Origin: Nitrospira japonica
GTDB taxonomy: Bacteria > Nitrospirota > Thermodesulfovibrionia > Thermodesulfovibrionales > SM23-35
Direction: 5' to 3'
Length of the DNA: 43,269 bases
Assembly (NCBI GenBank): GCA_020725385.1
Contig: DYFC01000051.1
Location: forward strand, 1-43,269
The notes beneath the pieces are model-generated. The model saw nothing but the letters and a program-made list of their open reading frames with translations. It did no database searches and was not told the DNA's origin. A program made the position numbers and the translations under genes. Of the stretch, positions 33,741 through 43,175 are shown piece after piece; position 1 is the stretch's first letter; each line of letters starts with the position of its first letter.

Positions 33741-34445
33741 ATGTATAGTTTTTTCAAACTTAAAAAGCAGGAATTTGTATCCCCGGATTTAGATAAATCT
33801 ATTTCCGAGGCGAATTATACTGTAATAGACACAGAACTTACCGGACTGAACGAACGTAAAGACTCAATAATTTCAATTGGCGCTGTTAAGATGGTAGGTT
33901 CAAAAATTGATTTAAGCAGAGATTTCCATAGATTTACAAAACCCGGGACAAAGTTTAAATCCGAAAGTGTAGTGGTACATGGAATTACTCCTTCCGATGT
34001 TTCCGAAGAACCTGCAATAGATTCTATTTTATCCGAATTCTCAGATTTTTGCGGTGATGATACTCTTATAGGTCATTGTGTTTCAATTGATATGGCGTTT
34101 ATTAACAGGGAAATGAAAAGAGTTTTGGGAAATCCAATGTCTAATCCTGTTATTGATACATTTTTTATATACGAATGGATTAGAAACCAGAGTCCTTCAA
34201 AGCCATGTTTTTCATACGCTTCAAAAGATTCAGGGCTTTATGAAATAGCAAAATGTTTCGAAATTCCGGTTCGCGGGGCCCACGACGCATTAACAGATGC
34301 ATTCATAACCGCTCAAATTTTTCAAAGGTTTATACCTGTTCTTATAAATCTTGGGGTAAAGAATCTCGGGATGCTTCTTAAGATAGGACATCCTGAAGAA
34401 GGAGGTGATAAAAGTAGCAAATCGGGTTTAATAAGTAACTTCTAA
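33741..34445 (+). CDS. DEDDh-type 3'-5' exonuclease (DnaQ-like)
   Basis: A 234-residue single-domain exonuclease of the DnaQ/PolC epsilon family. All catalytic residues are visible: D30 and E32 in VIDTELTG, D117 in SIDMAFINREM, H181 and D186 in GAHDALTDA. VVHGITPSDV is the typical substrate-loop motif. It has no polymerase-associated or clamp-binding extension that I recognise, so a role in replication is not implied. Placement directly after the DUF294 nucleotidyltransferase suggests it may reverse or remove that enzyme's product, on RNA, nucleotide or protein-linked nucleotide; this is inference. A 30-base gap to the DUF485 gene contains GGGGGG as SD. Confidence 0.87.
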   Translation: MYSFFKLKKQEFVSPDLDKSISEANYTVIDTELTGLNERKDSIISIGAVKMVGSKIDLSRDFHRFTKPGTKFKSESVVVHGITPSDVSEEPAIDSILSEFSDFCGDDTLIGHCVSIDMAFINREMKRVLGNPMSNPVIDTFFIYEWIRNQSPSKPCFSYASKDSGLYEIAKCFEIPVRGAHDALTDAFITAQIFQRFIPVLINLGVKNLGMLLKIGHPEEGGDKSSKSGLISNF

Positions 34446-34475
34446 AAATTAAAAATTAAAGAAGGGGGGCTTAGG

Positions 34476-34784
34476 ATGAGTAAATTGAAAAGTACACAGG
34501 AAATCCTTCAGGATGAGGATTTTAAATCATTATCAAGTCAGAAAAATGCAATATCAATTATTCTGACAATCCTTGAATTAGTATTATATTTCGGGTTTAT
34601 TGCCCTTATTGCCTTCAACAAACCTTTTCTTTCACAAAAACTCTCCGGCGCAATAACAATAGGAATTCCCATAGCAGTTGGTACGATTATACTTTCATGG
34701 ATATTCACCGGCATATATATCCGCTGGGCTAATAGTAAATATGATGTGCTTGTTAAAAAAGTTAAAGAAAAGATAGGAGGGTAA
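34476..34784 (+). CDS. DUF485 small membrane protein (YjcH-like, ActP partner)
   Basis: A 102-residue protein with two transmembrane helices (about 25-45 and 58-82) and a basic C-terminal end after [16 protein letters not shown]. The [14 protein letters not shown] start and the ANSKYDVL motif after helix 2 are typical of DUF485. In E. coli the homologous yjcH sits between acs and actP. It is presumed to assist the symporter, but no mechanism is known. The ActP-like gene follows two bases after the stop. Confidence 0.85.
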   Translation: MSKLKSTQEILQDEDFKSLSSQKNAISIILTILELVLYFGFIALIAFNKPFLSQKLSGAITIGIPIAVGTIILSWIFTGIYIRWANSKYDVLVKKVKEKIGG

Positions 34785-34786
34785 AA

Positions 34787-36514
34787 ATGCCACAGGCACC
34801 ACAAACTATTATAGGGCAATTTAATCCAGTAGCTGTAATGTTTTTTGTTTTATTTGTAATATCAACACTTGCAATTACTTACTGGGCTGCAAAGAGAACC
34901 CGTACCACAAAAGATTTCTATGCTGCTGGAAGAAGTGTTACAGGTTTCCAGAATGGATTAGCGCTTGCAGGTGATTACATGAGTGCAGCTTCATTTCTTG
35001 GAATAGCAGGACTTGTCTCGACAAAAGGTTATGATGGGTTGATCTACTCTGTAGGTTGGCTTGTTGGCTGGCCAATTATTATGTTTCTGATTTCCGAACC
35101 ATTGAGAAATCTTGGCAAATATACTTTTGCCGATGTTGTGGCATACCGTTTGAGTCAGAGACCTATAAGAGCAGCAGCGGCAGCGGGTTCACTGGTTACA
35201 GTCCTTTTCTATCTAATAGCTCAAATGGTTGGTGCAGGTACTTTAATTAAATTAATGTTCGGTCTGCCTTATGAAATTGCTATAATTGTTGTTGGTATCC
35301 TTATGATATCGTATGTTCTTTTCGGTGGAATGATTGCTACAACATGGGTTCAGATAATAAAAGCTGTCCTTTTACTCGGTGGAGCAACGCTGCTTGTCCT
35401 ACTTACAATGGCACAATTTGGATTTAGCTACGGAGACCTTTTTGCGCAGGCTGAGGCAAAATATACTGCAAAATTTCTTGAACCGGGTGGTCTTGTGACA
35501 AATCCTGTTGATGCATTTTCACTCGGACTGGCTCTAATGTTTGGTACAGCAGGTCTTCCCCACATTTTAATGAGATTCTATACAGTTCCGGATGCTCGTG
35601 AAGCAAGAAAATCTGTTTTCTATGCAACAGGATTTATCGGATATTTTTATATACTTACAGTTACTATTGGTTTTGGCGCAGCTGTCCTTGTAGGTCAGGA
35701 CCTTATTACAAGTATAGACAAAGGCGGTAATATGGCCGGACCATTACTTGCCGAAACACTCGGTGGCAATTTGTTTCTTGGATTTCTCGCAGCAGTTGCT
35801 TTTGCAACAATTCTTGCTGTTGTCTCTGGACTTACACTTGCAGGTGCATCCGCATTCTCTCATGATCTTTTCGTAGGCGTTATAAGAAGGGGTGTTGCTG
35901 CAGAGAAAGAAGAAGTAAAGGTCGCAAAAATTGCAACAGTCGGACTTGGTGCAACTGCAATACTCCTCGGCATTCTTTTTAAAGGCCAGAATGTAGCCTT
36001 TCTTGTCGGACTGACATTTGCTATAGCAGCAAGTGCGAATTTCCCCGCGCTTTTAATGTCTATTACATGGAAGAAATTTACAACTAAAGGTGCTGTAGCA
36101 AGTATCTACACGGGTCTTTTCACAGCTACTATACTTATTATTTTGAGTCCAACTGTATGGGTTGATATTGTTCATAAGACAGAAAAAGCTGCTGTTGAAA
36201 AAGAGATAAAGTCAATTGAGACAGCTTCTAAAGAAAAAATAAATGCTCTTGAACAACAAAAAGCGACCAGTAAAGATATTGCTGCTATAGATTCTTTAAT
36301 TTCTGCTGAAAAACAACAGGCAGACTTGCAGATTAAAGAAGCAAAAGCAAAAATGCCAAAACCTATTTTCCCTTTAAAGAATCCAGGTATTTATTCAATG
36401 GGAGCAGCTTTCTTAATCGGCATATTGTTCTCTTTATTCGGGCGTGAAAAAGAGGCTGAAGCAAAATATGAAGAAGAAAAATTAAGAACGTATATAGGAA
36501 TAGGAGCGGAGTAA
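34787..36514 (+). CDS. actP: Cation/acetate symporter ActP with charged insertion
   Basis: A 575-residue sodium:solute symporter (SSS family) with about 13 helices. The signature [39 protein letters not shown] (34-72) and the later [24 protein letters not shown] are typical of acetate permeases. It imports acetate with a cation. Between [11 protein letters not shown] and PIFPLKNPG, where E. coli ActP has only a few residues, there is an extra stretch of about 60 charged residues (462-524) with coiled-coil heptads. A neighbouring acs gene supports the substrate. SD GGAGGG precedes the ATG. Confidence 0.9.
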   Translation: MPQAPQTIIGQFNPVAVMFFVLFVISTLAITYWAAKRTRTTKDFYAAGRSVTGFQNGLALAGDYMSAASFLGIAGLVSTKGYDGLIYSVGWLVGWPIIMFLISEPLRNLGKYTFADVVAYRLSQRPIRAAAAAGSLVTVLFYLIAQMVGAGTLIKLMFGLPYEIAIIVVGILMISYVLFGGMIATTWVQIIKAVLLLGGATLLVLLTMAQFGFSYGDLFAQAEAKYTAKFLEPGGLVTNPVDAFSLGLALMFGTAGLPHILMRFYTVPDAREARKSVFYATGFIGYFYILTVTIGFGAAVLVGQDLITSIDKGGNMAGPLLAETLGGNLFLGFLAAVAFATILAVVSGLTLAGASAFSHDLFVGVIRRGVAAEKEEVKVAKIATVGLGATAILLGILFKGQNVAFLVGLTFAIAASANFPALLMSITWKKFTTKGAVASIYTGLFTATILIILSPTVWVDIVHKTEKAAVEKEIKSIETASKEKINALEQQKATSKDIAAIDSLISAEKQQADLQIKEAKAKMPKPIFPLKNPGIYSMGAAFLIGILFSLFGREKEAEAKYEEEKLRTYIGIGAE

Positions 36515-36565
36515 AATACTTACTTAATAAATACTCAATTTTGTTAAAAGGAGGTTACATATAGA

Positions 36566-38536
36566 ATGTCGAAGGAAAGTATTGATGTATTAATGGCTGA
36601 GAAAAGAACTTTTCCACCTTCTAAAGAATTCAGCGAAAAAGCGCATATAAAAAGTTTTGCTGAATATGAAAAACTTTATAAATATTCAATCGAAGACCCG
36701 GATGGATTCTGGGCAGAAATGGCAGAGAAAAATCTCACATGGTTTAAAAAATGGGACAAAGTTTCTGAATGGGATTTTGACAAACCTTATATAAAATGGT
36801 TTATAGGCGGCAAATTAAACGCCTGTTATAACTGTCTTGATAGGTTTATAAATACTCCGACAAGAAACAAAGCAGCCATAATCTGGGAAGCTGATGATGG
36901 TACATATAAAACTTATACTTATCAACAGCTTTATAGAGAAGTTAACAGGTTTGCCAATGTCTTGAAAAAACACGGTGTAAAAAGAGGTGACAGGGTTACT
37001 ATTTATCTTCCGATGATCCCGGAGCTTCCAATCTCTATGCTTGCATGCGCACGTATTGGTGCCACACACAGTGTTGTATTTGGAGGGTTCAGTGCAAATG
37101 CCTTAAAAGACAGAATCCAGGATTGCAAATCAAGCATTCTCATTACAGCTGATAAAGGTGTAAGAGGCGGTAGAACAGTTCCTTTAAAAGCAAATGCAGA
37201 TCAGGCACTTCAGGAATGCCCGACAATAGAAAAAGTCATTGTAGTAAAAAGAACCGGTCCCGCAGATATGGAGCCACAGAGAGATTTCTGGTGGCATGAT
37301 GAGATGGAAGACCCTGATATAAAGGATTATTGTGAGCCCGAACAAATGGATGCCGAAGATCCATTGTTTATTCTTTACACTTCTGGTTCTACAGGGAAGC
37401 CAAAAGGAGTTTTACATACAACAGGCGGATATATGCTTTACACAAACCTAACTTTCAGATGGATATTTGATTATCATGATGAAGATATACATTTTTGCAC
37501 CGCTGACATCGGATGGGTTACAGGACACAGCTATATACTTTATGGGCCATTAAGCAATGGAGCGACAAGTCTGATGTTTGAAGGAATCCCAACCTATCCT
37601 GACCCGAGTAGATTCTGGAAGATTGTTGATAAATTTGGTGTAAATATTTTCTACACTGCACCTACCGCTATCAGAGCTTTAATGAGAGAAGGCCCTGATT
37701 GGGTTAATAAACAAAATCTTTCATCACTCAGGGTTCTTGGCACAGTTGGAGAACCAATAAACCCTGAAGCATGGATGTGGTATCATACACATGTCGGAAA
37801 ATCAAAACTTCCTATAGTTGACACATGGTGGCAGACAGAAACAGGTGGAATTCTCATCACACCTCTACCTGGTGCAATGTCAACCAAGCCAGGCTCGGCA
37901 AGCAGACCATTTCCCGGTGTAGTCCCGAAAGTTTTAAAAGAAGATGGTTCTCCTGCCGGAGCTAATGAAGGAGGTTATCTTGTTATAGAAAAACCATGGC
38001 CCGGCATATTACGCGGAACATATGGCGACCCTGAAAATAAACGCATAAAAGAAGTCTATTTTAGTAGATTTCCGGGTAAATATTTCACAGGTGATGGAGC
38101 AAGGGTTGATGAAGACGGTGATTACTGGCTGATGGGAAGAATAGATGATGTTATCAATGTTTCAGGTCACAGAATAGGAACTGCTGAGATTGAATCAGCT
38201 CTGGTAAGCCACGAGGCTGTTGCTGAAGCTGCAACAGTTGGTTATCCACATGAAATTAAGGGTGAAGGTATTTATGTATATGTAACACTTAAAGAAGGCT
38301 TTGAACCAACCCCTGAATTAAAGAAAATACTTATTGGACATGTAAGACAGGTGATCGGTCCTATTGCTACACCGGATAAAATACAGTTTGCGCCCGGACT
38401 GCCAAAAACGCGTAGCGGAAAGATCATGAGAAGAATCCTGAGGAAAATAGCAAGAGGAGATACAGAAGATTTAGGAGATACCTCAACTCTTGCTGACCCT
38501 TCGGTTGTCGGGGAAATCCTGAAAGGCAAGCAATAA
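36566..38536 (+). CDS. acs: Acetyl-CoA synthetase (AMP-forming)
   Basis: A 656-residue Acs: acetate + ATP + CoA gives acetyl-CoA + AMP + PPi. Motifs are the P-loop-like [54 protein letters not shown] and the C-terminal hinge region [23 protein letters not shown]. The catalytic lysine is K619 in [15 protein letters not shown], the residue that Pat-type enzymes acetylate in Salmonella (K609). Length is typical. AGGAGG precedes the ATG. It is downstream of actP and upstream of a Pat-like acetyltransferase, so post-translational control is likely. Confidence 0.97.
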   Translation: MSKESIDVLMAEKRTFPPSKEFSEKAHIKSFAEYEKLYKYSIEDPDGFWAEMAEKNLTWFKKWDKVSEWDFDKPYIKWFIGGKLNACYNCLDRFINTPTRNKAAIIWEADDGTYKTYTYQQLYREVNRFANVLKKHGVKRGDRVTIYLPMIPELPISMLACARIGATHSVVFGGFSANALKDRIQDCKSSILITADKGVRGGRTVPLKANADQALQECPTIEKVIVVKRTGPADMEPQRDFWWHDEMEDPDIKDYCEPEQMDAEDPLFILYTSGSTGKPKGVLHTTGGYMLYTNLTFRWIFDYHDEDIHFCTADIGWVTGHSYILYGPLSNGATSLMFEGIPTYPDPSRFWKIVDKFGVNIFYTAPTAIRALMREGPDWVNKQNLSSLRVLGTVGEPINPEAWMWYHTHVGKSKLPIVDTWWQTETGGILITPLPGAMSTKPGSASRPFPGVVPKVLKEDGSPAGANEGGYLVIEKPWPGILRGTYGDPENKRIKEVYFSRFPGKYFTGDGARVDEDGDYWLMGRIDDVINVSGHRIGTAEIESALVSHEAVAEAATVGYPHEIKGEGIYVYVTLKEGFEPTPELKKILIGHVRQVIGPIATPDKIQFAPGLPKTRSGKIMRRILRKIARGDTEDLGDTSTLADPSVVGEILKGKQ

Positions 38537-38546
38537 GTTTTAAATA

Positions 38547-38577
38547 AACAGGGGTTCATAATAATCGAACCCCTGTT
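38547..38577 (+). terminator. Terminator hairpin after acs
   Basis: A perfect 11-bp stem: AACAGGGGTTC (38547-38557) with GAACCCCTGTT (38567-38577), and a 9-base loop. It starts 11 bases after the acs stop. The 3' side is AU-rich (ATAATAATT) rather than a pure U-run, so partial read-through into the Pat-like gene is possible. Confidence 0.7.
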
Positions 38578-38623
38578 ATAATAATTAACTGACTAAAGAT
38601 AATATTAATAAAACGGAGTTTTT

Positions 38624-41320
38624 GTGTCGGTTAAAAACCTTAATTTCTTTTTTAATCCGCGCAGGATAGCAGTTATTGGAGCAAGTGAAGACCCTGCTTC
38701 AATGGGATTCGTTGTTTTCAAAAATCTTCTTGGTAAAGGGTTTAAAGGCTCTGTTTATCCTGTTAATCCCAAGTTCGAATCTGTTCAGGGAGTAGAAGCA
38801 TATCCAAAAATAACAGATATTCAAAAAGAAATTGATCTTGCAATAATTGCTATTTGTCCTGAAGATCTAAATGTAATGTTGCCGGTTATACTCGAAGAAT
38901 GCGGAATAAAAGGAGTTAAAGGTGTTATTTTAATGTGTTTCGATTTTAAGACACGTATCGAGAATGCTTCGACACTATCTGAAAAAATAAGCCAGATTTC
39001 AACAAAGTATGATATAAGAGTGCTCGGACCTGATTCACTTGGATTCATAAAACCCGGATTGAATCTCAATGCAAGCCTTTTCCCGCATATTCCTGCAAAA
39101 GGCAACATTGCTCTGATAGCACAAAGCGCTACTTTATCATATGCATTGCTCGATTGGGCTGTTAGTAAAAATGTGGGATTCAGTTATTTTATATCTGTTG
39201 GAACTAAAATAGATATTAGGTTTGCAGACCTTATCGATTTTCTCGGGGTTGACCCTGACACAAGAGCTATTGTCCTTTATGTTGAATCAATTAAAAATGG
39301 TAGAAAATTTATGACTGCTGTAAGAAGCTTTGCTTCAAGTAAACCTATTATGGTAATTAAATCAGGTAAATACGAAGCTTCAGCACATGTATCCTTAACT
39401 CATTCAGGTTTTATGGCAGGGGAAGACAAAGTATATGATGCAGCATTTAAGAGGGCAGGGGCTATAAGACTTGATGAGACTCTCGACCTTTTTTATCTTT
39501 CGGAATCTTTATCAAAACTTCGCAGACCAAAAGGGAATCGTCTCGCAATAATAAGTAATTCCGGCGCTCCTACAGTAATTGCAATTGATACTTTAATAAG
39601 ACTTGATGGTGAACTTGCATCACTAAGCCCGGATACTGTAGAAACACTTCAGGGTAAATTTAAATTCGCAAAGTTCATCTCAAACCCTGTTGACCTACTT
39701 ATTGAGGCAACTCCTGAAGATTATGATATAGCCCTTAGAAGTTGTTTAAAGGATAAAGAAGTTGACGGAGTTCTGGTTATACATACACCAGCTTATGCTA
39801 CAAATACAAAAGATATTGCAAAAGCGGTTGTCTTGGCTGCTAAATCTTATCCATATAAACCTGTATTCACAACATGGATGGGTGAGGAACAGGTTCTTGA
39901 AGCAAGAGAATTTCTTACAAATAATGGTATTCCGACATATGTATCAACAGAACAGGCTATTCGTAGTTTTATTTACATGTATCGATATGACTACAACTTA
40001 AGAATGTTACTTGAAACCCCTGAAGTTATATTAAAAGATTTTGAGCCTGATGAGTACAAAGCTGAAGAAGTCATAAGAAAAGCTGCCGAGGATAAAAGAC
40101 TTATTTTGAACTTCCACGAAGTAAATGAGATTTTCAAACATTACGGTATTCCTGTCATAGAAACATTGGCAGCCTCAAGTGAAGAAGATGCTGTTCATCT
40201 TGCAGAGACAATCGGGTATCCAGTTGTTATGAAAATCGATTCTCAAAAGTTATTTCATAAACTTGAGCAGGGCGGGGTTATACTTAATTTGAGGGATCAA
40301 ATATCTGTCAGAAAAGCGTTCAGACAGCTTGATCATCTTGCGATTTTGCTAAAAGATCCTCATGCAAGAGTAATAATCCAGCCTATGGTACTGAAACGCG
40401 GGTATGAACTGGTTCTTGGTTCAAAAAAAGATCCAACATTCGGTTCTGTTATTATTTTCGGAACAGGAGGGGAATTAATTGAAGCCCTTGAAGATTATTC
40501 TGTTGGATTACCCCCATTGAATCAATCCCTTGCAAGAAGAATGATGGCCGAGACAAAAATTTTCAAATACCTGCAGAAAAATAAAGCATACGAAAAAACT
40601 CTGCGTTATCTTGAAGAAATTCTTGTAAGATTTTCTCATCTCATTATTCATTTTCCACATATAAAAGAAATTGACATAAATCCATTTTTTGTTACCGAGC
40701 AGGATGGTTTCGTTCTTGATGCAAGCATTCTTCTTGAAGCAGATGTTCTTGACGGGTTTGTTCCTGTTAAAGGAGAATTCTGTCCGCCCCATCTTTCAAT
40801 CTGTCCCTACCCGGATCAGTATATTGATATTTTCAAATTAAGAGAAGGCCCTGCTGTAATTATAAGACCTATCAGACCTGAAGATGAGCCTTTGTTTGAC
40901 GAACTTTTAAGAAACTCTTCTGAAAATACCCTGACAATGAGATTCTTCAGAAAAATATCCGATATATCACACGAGGAATTAACCCGTTATTGTCATGTTG
41001 ATTATGACAGGGAGATGTCTTTTGTTGCAGTTATTAGAGAAGGAGATTCGGAAAAAATGATCGGTGAAGTTAGAATGAGCAGGCTTCCGGATCTTGAAAA
41101 TGCTGAAATGGCGATAGTTGTTGGAGATCAATGGCAGGGTCAGGGTGTTGGAAAAGCTCTGAGTCTCCATTGCATAAAAATCGCAAAAGAACTCGGCATA
41201 AAAAAGATGTGGATGGATATTCTGAAAATTAACTCAAGAATGCTTTATAGGGCAGAAAAAATGGGATTCAAGAAAGTGTCTTCGGATGATGATTCTATAA
41301 AGGTAATGCTTGAGTTATGA
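38624..41320 (+). CDS. Pat-type protein: NDP-forming acyl-CoA synthetase fused to GNAT acetyltransferase
   Basis: An 898-residue fusion. A CoA-binding domain (about 5-130, IAVIGASEDPASMGF) leads to succinyl-CoA-ligase-like domains (about 150-460), an ATP-grasp domain (about 495-725, VVMKIDSQKLFHKLEQGGV) and a C-terminal GNAT domain (about 738-898, with the acetyl-CoA loop QGQGVGKAL). This is the architecture of Pat/PatZ, which acetylates and inactivates Acs. H260 in LTHSGFMAG aligns with the catalytic phospho-histidine of ADP-forming acetyl-CoA synthetases, a residue reported missing in Salmonella Pat. The ATP-grasp HK is also present. It may therefore still have ligase activity. The start is GTG at 38624 with CGGAG upstream. 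It is next to acs. Confidence 0.88.
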   Translation: MSVKNLNFFFNPRRIAVIGASEDPASMGFVVFKNLLGKGFKGSVYPVNPKFESVQGVEAYPKITDIQKEIDLAIIAICPEDLNVMLPVILEECGIKGVKGVILMCFDFKTRIENASTLSEKISQISTKYDIRVLGPDSLGFIKPGLNLNASLFPHIPAKGNIALIAQSATLSYALLDWAVSKNVGFSYFISVGTKIDIRFADLIDFLGVDPDTRAIVLYVESIKNGRKFMTAVRSFASSKPIMVIKSGKYEASAHVSLTHSGFMAGEDKVYDAAFKRAGAIRLDETLDLFYLSESLSKLRRPKGNRLAIISNSGAPTVIAIDTLIRLDGELASLSPDTVETLQGKFKFAKFISNPVDLLIEATPEDYDIALRSCLKDKEVDGVLVIHTPAYATNTKDIAKAVVLAAKSYPYKPVFTTWMGEEQVLEAREFLTNNGIPTYVSTEQAIRSFIYMYRYDYNLRMLLETPEVILKDFEPDEYKAEEVIRKAAEDKRLILNFHEVNEIFKHYGIPVIETLAASSEEDAVHLAETIGYPVVMKIDSQKLFHKLEQGGVILNLRDQISVRKAFRQLDHLAILLKDPHARVIIQPMVLKRGYELVLGSKKDPTFGSVIIFGTGGELIEALEDYSVGLPPLNQSLARRMMAETKIFKYLQKNKAYEKTLRYLEEILVRFSHLIIHFPHIKEIDINPFFVTEQDGFVLDASILLEADVLDGFVPVKGEFCPPHLSICPYPDQYIDIFKLREGPAVIIRPIRPEDEPLFDELLRNSSENTLTMRFFRKISDISHEELTRYCHVDYDREMSFVAVIREGDSEKMIGEVRMSRLPDLENAEMAIVVGDQWQGQGVGKALSLHCIKIAKELGIKKMWMDILKINSRMLYRAEKMGFKKVSSDDDSIKVMLEL

Positions 41321-41336
41321 AAACATTGCTTTTTTT

Positions 41337-41358
41337 AAAAAGTAAAGGTAAACTTTTT
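41337..41358 (+). terminator. AT-rich terminator-like hairpin after the Pat-type gene
   Basis: AAAAAGT (41337-41343) pairs with ACTTTTT (41352-41358); the loop is eight bases and the 3' arm itself supplies a U-run. The stem is weak because it has one G-C pair. It lies 16 bases after the stop of the Pat-type gene and before the porin. Confidence 0.4.
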
Positions 41359-41364
41359 ATCAAA

Positions 41365-41383
41365 CCTCTCCATTTAGGGGAGG
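41365..41383 (+). other. Leader hairpin upstream of the porin gene
   Basis: CCTCTCC (41365-41371) and GGGGAGG (41377-41383) form a 7-bp stem with one G-U pair around ATTTA. It sits about 25 bases before the porin ATG, just ahead of the SD (GGAGGG near 41399). It could stabilise the mRNA or control access to the SD. Confidence 0.35.
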
Positions 41384-41408
41384 AATCTTTCAAACCAAGG
41401 AGGGAGTC

Positions 41409-42665
41409 ATGAAAGGTATTTTCAAATGGTTCTTTGTGGCAACCCTGATAGTTCTTTTTACAGGCAATGTCTATGCCGAACCAACTGTAAAAGACTTACA
41501 GGGACAACTGGAAAAACTAATGAAACAGGTTGAAGATCAGAAAAAACAGATTGAAGCATTACAGGGGAAAATCAATGAGATGCAGTCAAAACAGGTGCAA
41601 CAGCCTGCTCCTGCTGCCCAGCCTGCTGAGGTAAAAGTAAACTCAAAATACAAAATCAATATTTACGGTAAATTAAAATTCGATGCAATTTATGATACCA
41701 ATAATATGGGAAGAGACGAATTTATCACTTATATCCCTAAAACAGCAGATGGCAAAGACCGCACTACTTTTAACGTTCGTGATACAAGACTTGGAATTGC
41801 GATTGATGGCCCATCACTTTATGGCTGGACTACAAAAGGACGTTTCGAAACCGATTTCTACGGCAATGCAGGGGACAATTCAAGCAATGGTGCTTTAAGA
41901 ATCCGTCTTGCATATGTTGATTTCGCAAAAGGAGATACTTCAATCAGAGTAGGTCAGGACTGGACACCTATTGCAAATCTTAATCCTACAACCCTCGACT
42001 TCGCGATTGCAGGATATAATGGTAATCTCTGGAACAGAACCCCGCAGATAACAGTTCAACAGAAACTCGGTGGAGGCTTTGAAGGTCTTCTCTCGCTTTA
42101 TCGTTATCGCTGGAGCGATGAGGAAGGTACAAATACCCAGATACATCTTCCATGGGTAGCAGCAAAAATTGGTTATAGCGGACTATTACTCGATCTCGAG
42201 AAAAAGGCATGGGTTTCACTCGGTGGTGCTGTCAGACACGGAGAGTCAAATGACAATAACATAACACCTTATCTTCTTGCACTTGAGATGGCAATCCCGT
42301 ACAATATGTTTGAACTTCGCGGTGAAGCTTACATGGGACAAGGACTTGGCAGTGAATACTTCCATAAAGGTGGTGCAATCAATGCAAGTGGCAATGCAAT
42401 TTTAACAAACGGTGGATGGGCACAGCTAAATGTAAAACCCCTTAAAGATCTTCAGGTAAATCTCGGGTATGGAATTGATGATCCAAAAGATGGCGATGTT
42501 GGCAGTGCATTTTACAGACAGAGCCAGTACGCATACGGTAACCTTATTTATGAAATCTTCAAAGATATTAGTGCCGGTATAGAAGCAACTTATGTTGATA
42601 CAGAATGGGATACCAAGAGCAATCACGGCTGGAGATATACAACTTCTTTAATCTATAACTGGTAA
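41409..42665 (+). CDS. Outer-membrane porin with N-terminal coiled coil (DcaP-like)
   Basis: A 418-residue exported protein. The Sec signal peptide ends at VYA|EPT (residue 23). A coiled coil (about 28-62, LQGQLEKLMKQVEDQKKQIEA style heptads) and a Pro/Ala/Gln linker precede a beta-barrel (about 78-418). The barrel has alternating hydrophobic strands such as YKINIYGKLKFDAIYD and RVGQDWTPIA, and ends in the aromatic TTSLIYNW, with terminal Trp as outer-membrane proteins need for BAM. The layout resembles DcaP-type trimeric porins that take up small carboxylates. Its place after the acetate genes suggests a role in acetate entry; that is inference. Confidence 0.82.
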   Translation: MKGIFKWFFVATLIVLFTGNVYAEPTVKDLQGQLEKLMKQVEDQKKQIEALQGKINEMQSKQVQQPAPAAQPAEVKVNSKYKINIYGKLKFDAIYDTNNMGRDEFITYIPKTADGKDRTTFNVRDTRLGIAIDGPSLYGWTTKGRFETDFYGNAGDNSSNGALRIRLAYVDFAKGDTSIRVGQDWTPIANLNPTTLDFAIAGYNGNLWNRTPQITVQQKLGGGFEGLLSLYRYRWSDEEGTNTQIHLPWVAAKIGYSGLLLDLEKKAWVSLGGAVRHGESNDNNITPYLLALEMAIPYNMFELRGEAYMGQGLGSEYFHKGGAINASGNAILTNGGWAQLNVKPLKDLQVNLGYGIDDPKDGDVGSAFYRQSQYAYGNLIYEIFKDISAGIEATYVDTEWDTKSNHGWRYTTSLIYNW

Positions 42666-42674
42666 TTTTATTAA

Positions 42675-42699
42675 AAAGGGCGGGATTCCCCCGCCCTTT
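42675..42699. terminator. Bidirectional intrinsic terminator between the porin and release-factor-like genes
   Basis: AAAGGGCGGG (42675-42684) pairs perfectly with CCCGCCCTTT (42690-42699) around a 5-base loop. U-rich sequence follows in both directions. The right arm overlaps the stop codon of the convergent release-factor-like gene. This is the clearest terminator in the window. Confidence 0.85.
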
Positions 42700-43048
42700 A
42701 CTCATATTTTATTGCTGCTCTACTTTTTCTTTTTGCTTTTTGTTTCCTGATTTTTTTTATTTTTGAATCTTTACTTGATATTCCTGTGGCGATTTCGATC
42801 TTGTTAATAAGCTCTCTCCTTGCAAGAAAACGGTTTATTGATTGGCTTCTATCCTTCATGCATTTCACTTCAATACCGGTAGGGATATGTTTCAGATAAA
42901 CACATGTCGAGGTTTTGTTAACATTCTGTCCACCATGACCTGAAGAGCGAATGAATTTTTCCTCAATATCTTTTTCAAAAATATTGAGTTCTTCCATTCT
43001 TTTTTTAAGCCATTTATTTTTCTCTTCGCTTACTGCAAAAGTTGTCAT
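42698..43048 (-). CDS. Release-factor-like protein with GGQ domain (possible ribosome rescue)
   Basis: A 116-residue protein with the catalytic peptide-release motif in IRSSGHGGQNVNKTSTCVYLKHIPTGIEV, followed by RSQSINRFLARREL and a very basic Lys/Arg tail (KIRKQKAKRKSRAAIKYE). Members of this family carry only the GGQ domain and a tail that can enter the ribosome, as in ArfB/YaeJ or mitochondrial C12orf65, so rescue of stalled ribosomes is likely. The GGQ is preceded by His instead of the common Pro. I chose ATG at 43048 (MTTFAVSEEKNKW) because family members start close to VSEEK; an upstream TTG at 43108 would add 20 residues. Confidence 0.82.
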   Translation of the reverse strand: MTTFAVSEEKNKWLKKRMEELNIFEKDIEEKFIRSSGHGGQNVNKTSTCVYLKHIPTGIEVKCMKDRSQSINRFLARRELINKIEIATGISSKDSKIKKIRKQKAKRKSRAAIKYE

Positions 43049-43141
43049 ATAAAATGTTCTTAAATTTTTAAACACGTCTGAAAGAAGTTTAAACTTTAAG
43101 ATAATCAAAAGGCAATACCTTGAAGGACTGTTAGGAATTTT

Positions 43142-43175
43142 TTAAAAGTGAACTGTTTACGAATTAAAAGTGAAC
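43142..43175. repeat. Two direct repeats resembling an IS21-type terminal repeat
   Basis: TTAAAAGTGAAC occurs at 43142-43153 and again at 43164-43175, a 22-base period. On the other strand the unit reads GTTCACTTTTAA, which resembles the multiple terminal repeats of some IS21-family elements. No transposase gene lies to the left. To the right an ATG at 43233 opens a frame (MEKAVKNPIRDG) that runs off the window and that I do not recognise. Either an element end or a scar is possible. The rest of 43049-43269 shows nothing else. Confidence 0.35.

Noticed and set aside
33741..34445. Exonuclease as the replicative DnaQ proofreading subunit
   Set aside because: It is embedded in an acetate-linked operon with no replication genes nearby and shows no polymerase-binding extension I recognise, so a replication role cannot be claimed.
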